Source: Macropodus opercularis (Eukaryota > Chordata > Actinopteri > Anabantiformes > Osphronemidae). Taken from it: a stretch of DNA of 64,000 nt. The DNA lies in assembly GCA_030770545.1 (NCBI GenBank), contig CM061096.1, positions 5,747,501-5,811,500 on the forward strand, given 5' to 3'. The notes beneath the pieces were generated by a model. The model was not told the DNA's origin and ran no database searches. It was given only the letters and a program-made list of their open reading frames with translations. Shown here one piece after another: positions 13,850 to 24,900 of this stretch. Within the stretch, counting starts at the first letter, position 1. Each line of letters starts with the position of its first letter. Position numbers and translations under genes: made by a program.

Positions 13850-14560
13850 TCTAGCGTCGGCGCTCCTGAGACGTGTTGACGCTGCCTGGCTTATTAGCAG
13901 AGGCGGTGGAACGGACCCTTGCACAGGCCCCGGTGTCAGAGGACAGCAATTCCCCTCCGCCCCAGAACTGGGGCACACATTTCGGTTGGTGCTCTGAGCT
14001 GAGCCAAATCAAGGCCCACATGAAATCCCTGATTGAAAGACAAAATATAGACCAACTAGATACTAGAGAGAGAATGTGGGGCAAATATCTGGTAAACGAA
14101 TCAACGAGTCAGTTACAGGCTTCGTACGGCTCTGTCAAGAGCTGCGTCGCTTTCCCGCCGTCATTGTTTTGTGCTGTTGGCGCGGAAAGCTTGAGATCTG
14201 TTTGGTATCATTCATTATTTTGTTCTCTTGTGGAAATGCGGTCTCATTATTCTTCAGCCAATGTCGACCCCATCGTTACCTGTCAGAACTTTCTGCTGAG
14301 GCCAGCTTTGCGCACTCGGAGCCGTTTAGCGCTAATGGACAATCCCTCTTCCTTCTGTGCTCAACATGCCATCTGATGTGCCATTTTGACTGACAGACGA
14401 ATGAAGGGCCAATTTGCAATCGCTGTCTTCCAGAGCATTCAGCGTGGAAAGACATTCATCAAACGCTCTATGCCCCTTTTCTTGTCTCCTTGTCATATTG
14501 TCTGTGTAGCGCTGTCAGGGGCCCCGTAAAGTTGATCATGCTTTATTTCAAAGATGTGCA
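13850..14560. promoter_or_regulatory. Candidate conserved non-coding element containing a long chance frame
   Basis: An open frame of about 167 codons (13873-14376) begins at GTG rather than ATG and has no recognisable domain. The sequence is balanced in composition, unlike the AT-rich flanks, with GGCCAATTTGCAATCG near 14408. A regulatory element is more likely than a gene; a diverged exon remains possible. Confidence 0.22.
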
Positions 14561-17379
14561 TGAGTCGATCACATGACTGGCATAAAGCAAGAGTGGGCAA
14601 TTAAAGTCCTCTGCCTACTTCTCTTCTCCCTGCCCTGTGTGATCTAGGAAATTAGACCTGTAAAATAAAGTTCTCAGGACTGATGAGTCCAGAAGAAATG
14701 GCTTCAACTTGTGCTGCACACGAACTGTCATTTGAGATCTGAAATCTAAAACTTTACTTCAGGCTTTTCTACTGAAAATCGCAATAATGAATCCTGTTGG
14801 TTTTATAATAAAGTCCACTGCATGTCCTAGTGATAGAACGCAGCACATTAGCATTTGCACATTGATCCACAAAAATATCCTTGCAGCAGTTAAAAGCTGA
14901 ACAACTGGTGAAACCTTTCATTCATTTTCTGGTACATTTTGGAAATAATACACAGCACTGCTTTAAACGAAGCTCCACTGGGACTGACTACATAATATCA
15001 CAAGTGAATTTGGATTCCCACAGATGTTTGTGGCTACAGAAACAACTGAGAACCATTATTTATACATTCAACCCCAGACCATTTAAGCTCTCGACTCTTC
15101 ATATTCCTCCATTAAACCACTATTTTGGACTTTTCGGTCCTACGGGTCTGAGTCGGTCTAGCAAGGGGCTGCACCAGTGCTCTCCTTGACCTGCGCCTAC
15201 ATTCGTTTGAAATTGAAACTAGCCCATTCTCTATAAACGGCAGGAGTGACTTGAAAGCTGTAGCAACAACAATGGCCAATGGTCTCACTGGAATAAGAAG
15301 AGGACTGTATGTGCTGTAACCCAGAAACATGGAATGAACTAGAACAGCTGACAGACAACACATGTTGTCCCATTTTCTACTTCATTTCTTATAAATGTAT
15401 AAAATCTTGGTTACTGCATCTTTAATATCTGATTTGACTACTAATGTAAACGACAAAGAGTTAACGAGCAGCTATTTTATTAGTATTACTATTTCATTTA
15501 GTTCAGTTTAGCCAAAAAGCCGTAATAACTAACAGCGTGATTATTTCACGTGTATGACTGTGGTCGCCTTGTCCCACCGGAGGCTGCTATAAAAGTCATA
15601 ACAGCAGACCTTGGTCAAACTGCATTCACCTTGATCAAACAGCGGCTCAAGCTGGTTAAAGCAAATTGATCTCGGCAGTGGTTTTAGTCTGCGCACCAGA
15701 TGGATGAGCTTTGACACATGGAGTAGATGAGGACGGCGGCGACTAGGCAATGACAGGAAAGTGTTTGAAAGTCAGTTTGATGCGGCTTCCGCTCACTGTC
15801 AAATTACCTGTCTGGCTGCTTTAATGTGGGTATTTCAGCCATCTGGTGGGACCAGATTCCACCGGATGAAATCACATTTGTGAATACTATTAATCCTTCA
15901 CAAAAATGAGCGTTACTATTCTTTATTAATAGTTGTAAATGTCCTCATTCCAGTATTCCACCTTGTAATGTCTTTGTGGAATGAGTTTCAGTCAGTTCAG
16001 TGACCAACAGGTGCAAACTGCAGGCTTATCATGGCGCAATGCTGAAACAAGGTCACGCGCCGCTGTCAAACAAACAATAAAAGTGATTATAGAGTAATCA
16101 CACGTATAGAATGAAGTCGTCAAAGCAAGTTGGATTGTGTGTCCTGTAATATGAGAATGAGAATAACAACTTTATTCAACTTTAAGCCAAATTCCACTTC
16201 TTCACATCTCAGCTCAACAATTTGGTCACATTTTGCTTTGGTGTGAAGTTGGAATTCTGAGAAAACAGACAAGCCTGCGAAGTTATTCAAAATCCTTGTG
16301 GCGTTTTACCTGTATGGTTACTGAAAGCGAATCACTGTGTGTCATCATTCTCAAACGAGCAGTCTGTCAGACGCTGACACTGCTGATGCCGCTCCTGCCT
16401 GCTGGGCCTCGGCCGGTTGTGTCAGAGAGAGAGACGGTTTGAATCAGAAGTGATGGACACCTACAGTAGGTAGAGTGGGGACCGTGTCCATACACTGTGC
16501 CTGACTTTTTGCCCGTTCATCCAGACCCAGGAGGATTAAAACCACTCACGTCCACCGGCTAATGGGCAGTATAATGGGAAGTATAAGGTCAAGTGAAGTT
16601 AATCTTTTCAGTACGTTTTATATACAATGGCAATTCAAGGTGATTCACATGAGCATGAAGGGAAATTAATCAATATTATAACACAAAATGACTTTACGTG
16701 ATGCGTATGCCTCAGTGGAGTCACTACAACACAACCACTTGCCCTTAAAACAGGAAACAAGTGTTGTGTGAGACATTACTTTTGTGTGAGATGTTTTATT
16801 GAATCCACCACTCAGTAATTTTTGATGTCCACCTAATGACCCAGTTCTTGTCAGATGAATGATCAAAGCACTTGGAAGATAGATTTTAGGAGCCGAAACA
16901 TTTCCTCACACTGCAGAAGCTTCTTGGATGAGCCATGATTCAACTTGCATTTAAAGGTGATTTGAATAATAAAAGGAATAAAAATAAATCCTATTTCTTG
17001 CACGCTCTGAGGTTTTAACAGTAAATTAAAATAAATGAATGTGTTCAAATAAACGTTTTTAAAATTCATATCCTGACTAACTGTACAATATATTTGACAT
17101 TTTAGATCCCAGAATCACAAAACTGAGAGAATTTCAGGTTGAATCGAGTTCTTTTCTCGGAACGTTTTTTTTCACATGGCTTCTTCCATACGTCCTATAA
17201 TAATTATGGCTTCACTTCAGAAAACAGCCAGAACACAAATTTCCCTCGATGCAAGACATTTTTAAGCAACCAGATCCGTTCTGCCCTCCCCTTACACGGC
17301 ATTTGCACCTCTGCGAGCTATCGAGCGAAGCCCGGAGGTATATGACCAGAGAGGGGAGAGAGGGGTGACGGGGCATCGA
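14561..17379. other. Non-coding DNA upstream of the promoter
   Basis: No gene seen. A fragment at about 16605-16660 (TTTTATATACAATGGCAATT, then a CAAGGTGATTCACATGAGC-like stretch) resembles the tail of common fish interspersed repeats but is too diverged to classify. Confidence 0.6.
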
Positions 17380-17611
17380 GATGCCGTTTGATAATTAACT
17401 ATGGTATACCTGAATGGGCGACGTGGGTGGCGGGGGAGGAGGCGAGAAAGCGGATCAGGGAGAGGTGAGTAGAGGGAGAGAGAGAGAAAGAGAGAGCGGT
17501 GGAGGGAGGCGGGCCGGAGAGGAGAGAGAGGTCTTGCCTCTTGTCTTGCTGAGGTTCTTTATTCAGTGGCAGTGGCAGAGACAGCGCCCGTTACTGACCA
17601 CCGTTTGCCCG
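17380..17611 (+). promoter_or_regulatory. Candidate shisa6 promoter and non-coding leader exon
   Basis: A GC- and purine-rich stretch begins near 17414 and carries a long GA-rich tract at about 17461-17530. No TATA box is evident. It ends in TTTGCCCGGTAAGTCC, where GTAAGT at 17612 is a perfect donor. A matching acceptor, TCTTCCCACGGAACAG, ends at 18052. The simplest reading is a 5' non-coding exon joined to the coding exon by a 441-nt leader intron. An ATG at 17414 would open a frame through this region, so either transcription starts downstream of it or it is an upstream ORF. No transcription start data are available. Confidence 0.45.
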
Positions 17612-18052
17612 GTAAGTCCTCAACTTCTTTATCACTTTTACTGGAGTCTTTGTCATGAACTGCTTACAAGGGAAAAAAATGAAGTTGACAGTCATCGAAA
17701 GTTTATGCGTAAAATAGAGGCGATAAAACGCCGCACGGAGGCATATTTTTAAATGTCACGGCGCATCCGGCAAGTAGATACTGTGAATTATTCTTATTAG
17801 CTACTAAATGTGTGCTTTAAGAGCAATAAATCAACGATAGCTCGAAATGATGCTTCTTACGCTGAAGCGCTTAAAACTGGTCTATTTGTACTTGGGCGCT
17901 GTCCTCGGTGCTGAAAGCGTTCGCTGCTCTGTGTACTGCCAGTCACCGATCCACATGGTTATTGGTAAAGTTTCTTGAGGATACTTCGCATAACGTTACG
18001 TGATCTCCATCGACTCATTCCCACTCTGCTCGTCTCTCTTCCCACGGAACAG
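17612..18052 (+). other. Possible leader intron
   Basis: The segment runs from a GTAAGT donor to a pyrimidine-rich acceptor ending in AG. It holds no recognisable gene. If the leader is unspliced, this stretch would instead be 5' UTR or promoter. Confidence 0.35.
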
Positions 18053-18174
18053 GAGCAAGAGACGTCCAGGAAACGCAGCTTTGCTTAGGACAACGGGTCT
18101 TTGCTGCGTCTCTCCAGTCCAAAAAGCAAAGAACCGGCGAAGCTAAACGGGGAGACAAACGGATTTTGGACACG

Positions 18175-18213
18175 ATGACAACGAAGTGCGACGATGCTTT
18201 ATGTGTGTGGTGA
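18175..18213 (+). promoter_or_regulatory. Upstream ORF 1 (12 codons)
   Basis: An ATG at 18175 is followed by eleven sense codons and TGA. The peptide would be MTTKCDDALCVW. It overlaps uORF 2 in another frame. It counts only if the leader is transcribed as proposed. Confidence 0.35.
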
Positions 18214-18307
18214 GCGCAGAAGCTGCCATCTGACGTCCCTCACTGCAAGCTTGGCACGTAAAGGAGTAACTGCGATGAAGAAACCCGCAAGAAGCTCTTC
18301 TCGGTAA
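18194..18307 (+). promoter_or_regulatory. Upstream ORF 2 (37 codons, nested shorter start)
   Basis: An ATG at 18194 opens a 37-codon frame ending at TAA 18305-18307, 74 nt before the main start. A second in-frame ATG at 18275 gives a 10-codon version (MKKPARSSSR). A third ATG at 18201, in a different frame, gives another 10-codon ORF. Such uORFs commonly lower translation of the main frame. Confidence 0.4.
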
Positions 18308-18381
18308 GAAGTGGAAGAGTGAGAGGAAAAATCTGACAGAAGAAAGTGGAGGCCAAAGAACAAACACCAGCGCGTCCTCGA

Positions 18382-18950
18382 ATGATGGGGATAAAGCGTC
18401 TTCTTCTTCTTTTGATTTACTTAGACCCACTGAATGTCCTGTGCGCCGCCACCACCCACAAAAAGAACAAAACCCCGCCGAGGAAGAACCCAAAGGTGAA
18501 GGAGGTCAACGGCAGCACCGTCGCGGTCCCCGTGGTCGCGGCCGTCCCGGGGAAAATTACCCAGGTCCAGGCTCCCTCGGTAGGCGGTGTCCAACACGAC
18601 ACCTGCCTGGGCTACTACGACGTGAGCGGGCAGTACGACACAGAGTTCGCCTGCAACAACACCGACCACCGCTTCTGCTGCGGCAGCTGCTTCCTGCGCT
18701 TCTGCTGCGCGGACCGGGGGAAGCGGCTGGAGCAGAGGAGCTGCACCAACTACAACACGCCGGACTGGATCAAAACCCAGCCCCCTTCACCGGAGCCAAC
18801 AGGTGATACGTACAAGCCGGAGCTGGACCAGACCAACGCCACAGTGTACATCACCTGCGGGGTCATAGCGCTCATCATTGCCGTTGGGATTTCTGTCAAA
18901 GTTGCCTATGATAAAGCCACTAAGCCTCCTCAGGAAATGAATGTGCACAG
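18382..18950 (+). CDS. shisa6: shisa6 exon 1: signal peptide, Shisa domain, transmembrane helix
   Basis: This exon encodes residues 1-189 and two bases of Arg190, and ends at a GTGAGA donor. The start is a tandem ATG. The first (18382) has C at -3; the second (18385) has A at -3 and G at +4, a much better Kozak context, so the real start may be Met2. A hydrophobic leader rich in Leu ends near Cys21-Ala22. The basic, low-complexity segment after it is followed by the Shisa core with cysteines at 75, 91, 99, 100, 103, 108, 109 and 121, including two CC pairs. N-glycosylation sequons are at Asn43, Asn92 and Asn152. The hydrophobic helix runs from about Val155 to Tyr176. A GTG-initiated extension to 18346 is open but is not a plausible eukaryotic start. 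Confidence 0.96.
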
Positions 18951-21900
18951 GTGAGACTTTTCACGTTATTATGATTCATTCAGTGGGGAAAGCACACAAA
19001 AAACAGTTTTTTTATGTATTTACACTGTGTGGCTTTATAAGGTGTTGAAGTGTCACTGCAATACAGTTGCTATGGCTTTTTTTGGGGGGTGGGGGGTCAA
19101 CCTTAGAGGAAATACCTTACACACATTCATATTCACTACTTGGCTGAGTCTTGTGTTTCTTTCATCTTCCAGTAGCTGGTTTCCTTTATCTGTTGCCTTG
19201 GCGACTCATCTGATTTATAGCAGCACACATAACTTAAAGCCTCAGCATCATGGATTCAATCCAGCTCGTGACCAACACATGCCATTACTTTCCTCCCCAG
19301 TGCTTTCATGTGACAAAATGTAAAGACTGTAGATCTTCCTTTGGTACACATCCCATTCTGTGTCAATCCTTGGAGAGGGAACGGTTGGTATTTTATGTCT
19401 GTTCATCCCCAGGGGGATAAAGTAAATGCCACTGAAAGCCATTATGAGTGATCACATTCATCCAGATGGGAGGTCTCCCCTGCAATGAGAAATAAATTTT
19501 AAATCCCCAGACACCGGTAGTGGTCACCGAATTGCTTGATAAGCACTAAAGCAACATAAAAACACAGTCTGGGGCCATTTCCAGTGAGCGGTGGAACAAA
19601 TTGCTTGAAGGTAATGCCTGGAGCAAACCTGATGTCACGAGAGTCCTCAGAACAGCAAACCGACAAGCACAGCGTTACACTTGTCTCGAACAGAGCAGTT
19701 TGTACTAAAGTCTGTCTGTTTCCCCAAAAAATATTTCAACTGACCACAGTGGTCTTTGAATGACTGCTGGGCTGAGATTGGGCGTCTGCCAAATGTGTGT
19801 TTTGTTTGTTTTGTTGATTTTCCAATGAAAGGCTTTCTATGGCATAGAAAGGGAGAAATGAATGTTTAATTGAAGTTGCAGTACACGCAGTCCTGATTAA
19901 ATCGCTGTTATCCACCCACAGGTAAAGAAAAAAAAGTAATTGTTCTTGCCTAAGAGTCACTTGAGTCACCTGCTATTATCCAGGGTCCTTTTTGGATACA
20001 GCCAAGGAGGACGTCTTGTTTCTCAGCGAGAGCCCTGACGTTGATTTAGTGAAATGATGATAATTGAGCTTTGTTATGCCTCCGTCATCAAACTTTGGTC
20101 CCTGCTGCTTTGAAAATGTCAAGGGAGATTACTCAGCCTTCTCGCTGAGTGAAACCCAGCGACGAGGTCTCCGTGAAACATTTCCAAATTCCATGACAAC
20201 AATGCAGACCAAGCCTTTCGAGTAGATCATCTGAGGTTCAGTGAGTCTCGTCTTTCCACAAGTTGAATCTGTCAGGGTTTCACATCCTCATGAAACCATG
20301 AGACTTTAAAATGCTGAGTTTTATTGAAAACAATAGACACAAAAAGAGCAAATCTCATGATAAAGCGCTTTTCCCTGAAGAGAGTGAAATTCATGTCGTC
20401 ATGTCAGCTATGAGCTGTCTAACGCCTCCACTTGAAGATGACTGTTGGCCTCAAGAGTTTTAGGGTTTGCTCAATAGTGTTTTTCTTCTTTCTTATGATT
20501 TATTTATTCTTACCAACCGTTTGGCACCCGCAGAGCTGAGCCTTCATAATGTCTGCTGGAGTAGACCTCAGAGGCTGACAACCGTGACCAGGACATAGCA
20601 GTAGATTAGTTTTATATTTGGCAAGGACCTGCTCCTAAAAAGTGGGAGCTTCGCTGTTAATTTCCAGCGATTCTCTAAAGTAATTTAGACTCCTACCTTT
20701 GTGACCGAGCAAGGACTGTGAGCGGAATACTGAGTTGTTGGCAGACCTTTGCTGCTTGGCCCGTGACCTTCACCGAAAGCACAAGAAATGCCAAGTGAGA
20801 GCTAAAGTCAGTGATTTGAACAGGCTCTATTGATCACCTTCTGCAGAGCAAACCAAGAGACTATTTATCCTGGCTACGTAGTGAGAATCCTTTTATAGTT
20901 CTGTAAGCCTGGCTTTGCAACGCTGTTGTCGTTGCATAGTTAACTCAAGGAGCGATCACGGTTTTACTGTGCTCTTCTAAACCCCCTGGAATCTTGGAGC
21001 ACTGTCACATTATAAGGCTGGTGGGATCCTGTAGGAGCAGAGCCAACAACACGTCTAATCTCTCAAATCAAACTAATCACTCAGTTTCACCTTTCCCAAA
21101 CGTCGATCTTTGGCCCAAGGTTGCTCTCAGCGTGAATGCTTGTCCGAAGTGATGCCAACCAAAGACCTGTATGGTTTGGCATTGATTCACAACCTGACTC
21201 TTTTAACATCTGTCCCAAAATATACTTAACATATATTATAACATACTGCATTATGATATGTGCCTTTTAGATTCAGTGAAGCAGCTCTGAAATGTCACCC
21301 TATAGTCTCAGTTTCAGCCACAGAGGCCTTTGGAGTTAAAACTCCCAAACACAAACTGATCAAACAACCCATTAAGAAAAAGCTTAAAATTTGAAATGTT
21401 GTCTATACCTCTGACACAAGATGTTTTACACGTCTATACTGGTTTTATTCTTCAAATGGGATCAACTGGGCTCTTTTAAGAATCGTAACTTCTTTGTTGT
21501 AAATAAATATACTTATATGGTTCGTTACTTGAACTAACTATTATGATTTCGTGTCCTTGACAGTCAGTTATCTTTTCATATCCATTAGCATTTACTGTGC
21601 GATATATGTTCTAATCCCGGCCTCTTCTTGCAAACCATAGATCCTGCTGCACAGACGCCAACTAGGACAATGCAAAATCAGGTCGCCTATGTCTGCGAAA
21701 AAGAAACGGCTAAAGTGTGCTCATCCTGGAAGGGAAATGCTATTAATATACTGCATATCTCCCAAAGTCACAGAGTTAAAGAAAAGTGGACTGTGTGGTT
21801 GCTTTAGGTTGACATTGACACAGTTACGTTGTCCTTTCGCTTCCTTTAAGGAAACCCAGCCCTCTCCATCTCAGCGGCTGACAGCGCTGCTTCCAGAGGT

Positions 21901-24900
21901 TGGAGCGAGCGTTGGTGAAATATGGCTCTTGTTTTGTGGCTTCAAAGAAAAGACACTGCGTTAACGTTTAATAAATGGGCCTTGAGCTTTAGCCTGACAC
22001 AAATAATAGGACGCCTGTACCGCGTGGACGGCGCTATTGAAAATGGAACTCCCTTGTGTCTGCAGTTGTAATTAGGATTTCCTCTCTGCCTGGTTTCAAA
22101 CCTCTGTGATTCAAATTGGAGCCGGAGCGAAATAAATTAGGGAGACCTTTAGGGGGATGGTGAGGAGAATGGTGTAATTGGGAAAGGGAAATATTCCATT
22201 TAAATATGTTTTTCTATTTGTGTGATTTTCTTTCAGAGCCCTGGCAGATATTCTGAGGCAACAAGGACCAGTGCCAATATCTCAATATGAACATGAGAAC
22301 ATGGCAGCGATTGATGGGTCACCCAAAGAGGAGACGCCAGTCAGGACGTCGAAGAATCATTACACACCTGTTCACACCATGGCCTCGAACCACGGTAAAC
22401 AACCCCGCACTGCTTTCTCACAGATCAATAGCTCAGACTGCTTGATGGCTGTGAGCAGCAGTAGCAGCACCGCGTGTGCGAATGTGGCCATTAAACGACA
22501 ATCAGCTTTAAGTTCTCGTGGTGTAAAGATGTAGGAAGGCAGAGCCTGACTGACATCAACTCAAATTGAAGGACGCGCTGGAAGTCCTAAGCTTCCGCCT
22601 CAATCATGCTTAAGAGGGAATATGGAAGGAAACCTATAGCGGCTGCGGCCCCATAAGCCTCCTTCCCATCGGCACCAAATGCAGCTGCAAATTATCGTCT
22701 TCTGTGGGAGACGCAAGGTTTTTTTGTCCGGAGATAATTCTGACGTTCAACTCTTCGTTTTCTCCACTTTTATCCGCTCGGTCTCCAGATCCATGCTCCA
22801 GGGATCAGCCCGTTTGCTAAGTGCCCTAGTATGGTGTCCCAGATTCAAAAGTGTGATGTTTCACTCTGGTGTCACCCTGCCTCCCCAACCCAGGATGGAG
22901 GGATGGTGCTCGCTGTTCAGAACAGCAGGCTATCAGCTGCTCTTCACAGTGCCTCCACTACAATGGCTTTGATTTACTGGTGTCTGTGACTAAACCACAA
23001 CTGTCCTGTCAATAACTTCTTCTTCTATCAAAGCAAGATTAGATTGCACCGCGCTCCGCATGGCCTTCAAGCTCCGCCGTCTTATGCCCGCAATTTTTAC
23101 ATTATGATTATTTCGAGACTTCAGCTGTGATCTGTTTCAAAGCACAGAATGTGAGAAGGGCCAAAATATGTCTTCCTCAAGCTACACCCTAAAAAAAAAA
23201 AAACACAGGATCACTGAAGCGATTATTGCACAGCCAGCCGGTTTTACATTTTGCTGCTCCAAACTGGAGTTTTAATCAGCCAGACACAAACATCAGCCCC
23301 TGTTTATGATGCAAACGTGGAGTAAGGATGCTGTGTGAGTCACGATAGTCAACGCCCACGGACAAGATGCCTTAACCGTCCACTTTGCGCTGTACTAAGC
23401 TGAGTGTTGGAGGTTAATGTTCTTCAATGAATGCGACATCACACTGGAGCCTGGTTTAGAGGAACTCCAGGTGCTACTTCAGGACATGACTCAGACTTGC
23501 TGACATATTTATGACACCAGTAAATTAAATCTGAAGAGGTGTTTTTATAGAACACTCAGATTTTATGTTCTTGGGTTTTGTTTTTGTCTCAATACTGAAT
23601 ATATTCAACTTGAACTCTTTGCAATATGGCTTCAAAACCCAAGGTCTTCTTTATAAACCTAAAGACATTGCTGGTTTATGACCATTTATGAAGTGTGCGT
23701 CACGTGTATTTTGCAAATGTTGGTGCCTTTCACTCTACATGTTAAGCTTTCTGCCTTTCATTGACCTATTATGTATTTACCAATGAGGTCAAGGTTTAGT
23801 GGTTGAGACAAGCAACTGAATGTTGAGATGAGGGCTAATCTTCAGCAACAGATGAACAGCTGAGGAGATTAAAGATAGATTTGGACCTTTTTTCGTTGAG
23901 TACACAAGCCACACTTGACACAAGATATGAACTTATTTCACTTGCTGCTCCTCAAGACGCACAGTCTCTCGTTTGTGCTCTTATTGCCACGACGCTGTGA
24001 AAGCCCACGAGAAACGTCTCCCTCCCTTTCGAAGGGAGGGAGAAAGACATTTTGCAGCAAGTTTGGGATGTGACATGTTGTTGTTGTTGCTGAAGTCTGG
24101 ATGTCCAGTAGTGAGCCTGCATTTTTTTCAGCTGGTATGACTATTTACCCTGGAAATCATTATGTCTATGGCTAATGATATGTGATGGGCTGACTGGGTA
24201 ATAACTCTGCATTCCAGCTCATCCCAAAATGCTGGATGGGGCAAAGCAGGAAAAGGCAAAATACAAGCCTTTAATCTCACTGTCTTAAATATGACTAATG
24301 ACTGAAGGCTTCCTGTCCTTTTAATGTGAAGACACAGTTGCTCACTAATGAACATCTTGTGTGTGTGTGTTGTTTTTTTCTTTCTGTTTAAACCTTAGGA
24401 GCATAATCAACACTTGCCCTGCTTCGTTGTGTTTACTGGGTATTTCTAAGATGAAATTTTATTAGGTTAACATTTATTTTTTTTTAAATATAATTAATCT
24501 CACCAAGACAACGACTAAGCAGATTTACTGTGTTAAGACTAAAGGTCTCCAATCAGAAAATAAGCTCTGCAGACCAAGACAGAGAGTTTTTGTACTTTAA
24601 TACAATTAGTTGGGGGATTTGTTAAGTTCCAAACTGTAAAATGTAACAGAGGGAACTGGAAAAACTCGTTTTATTGTGAAACATACTCTATTGTAGGTCC
24701 CATTTTACTTAACAGTAAAAAGACGCATCAATTTCTGATGAGGCTTTTGTGTTTGTTCCCGCATTTGACGAGTGTATCCAGCGTGACTGGAGGGAAGACA
24801 TTTCACCTGATGACCTGATGACTGTTTCCTCGAGATTGTCATCACGTGTTGTTTGGGGCATGCGTTGGTTGGAAAGCAAGTTAAATCCTTCTTCAGATTA

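Larger units (their letters stand above)
18053..18381 (+). promoter_or_regulatory. shisa6 5' leader adjoining the start codon
   Basis: This 329-nt stretch lies between the candidate acceptor and the first ATG. It holds several upstream ATGs, listed separately, and a GTAAGA at 18304 that could act as a weak donor. Transcript boundaries are inferred. Confidence 0.5.

Noticed and set aside
17414..17752. 112-codon + strand frame over the promoter region
   Set aside because: Gly/Arg/Glu-rich translation of a GA tract, interrupted by the candidate leader donor; no protein features.
18304..18309. GTAAGA in the leader as a donor
   Set aside because: Using it would splice out the start codon and signal peptide; no evidence that it is active.
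18143..18669. Antisense frames over exon 1
   Set aside because: They are shadows of the GC-rich shisa6 coding exon on the opposite strand.
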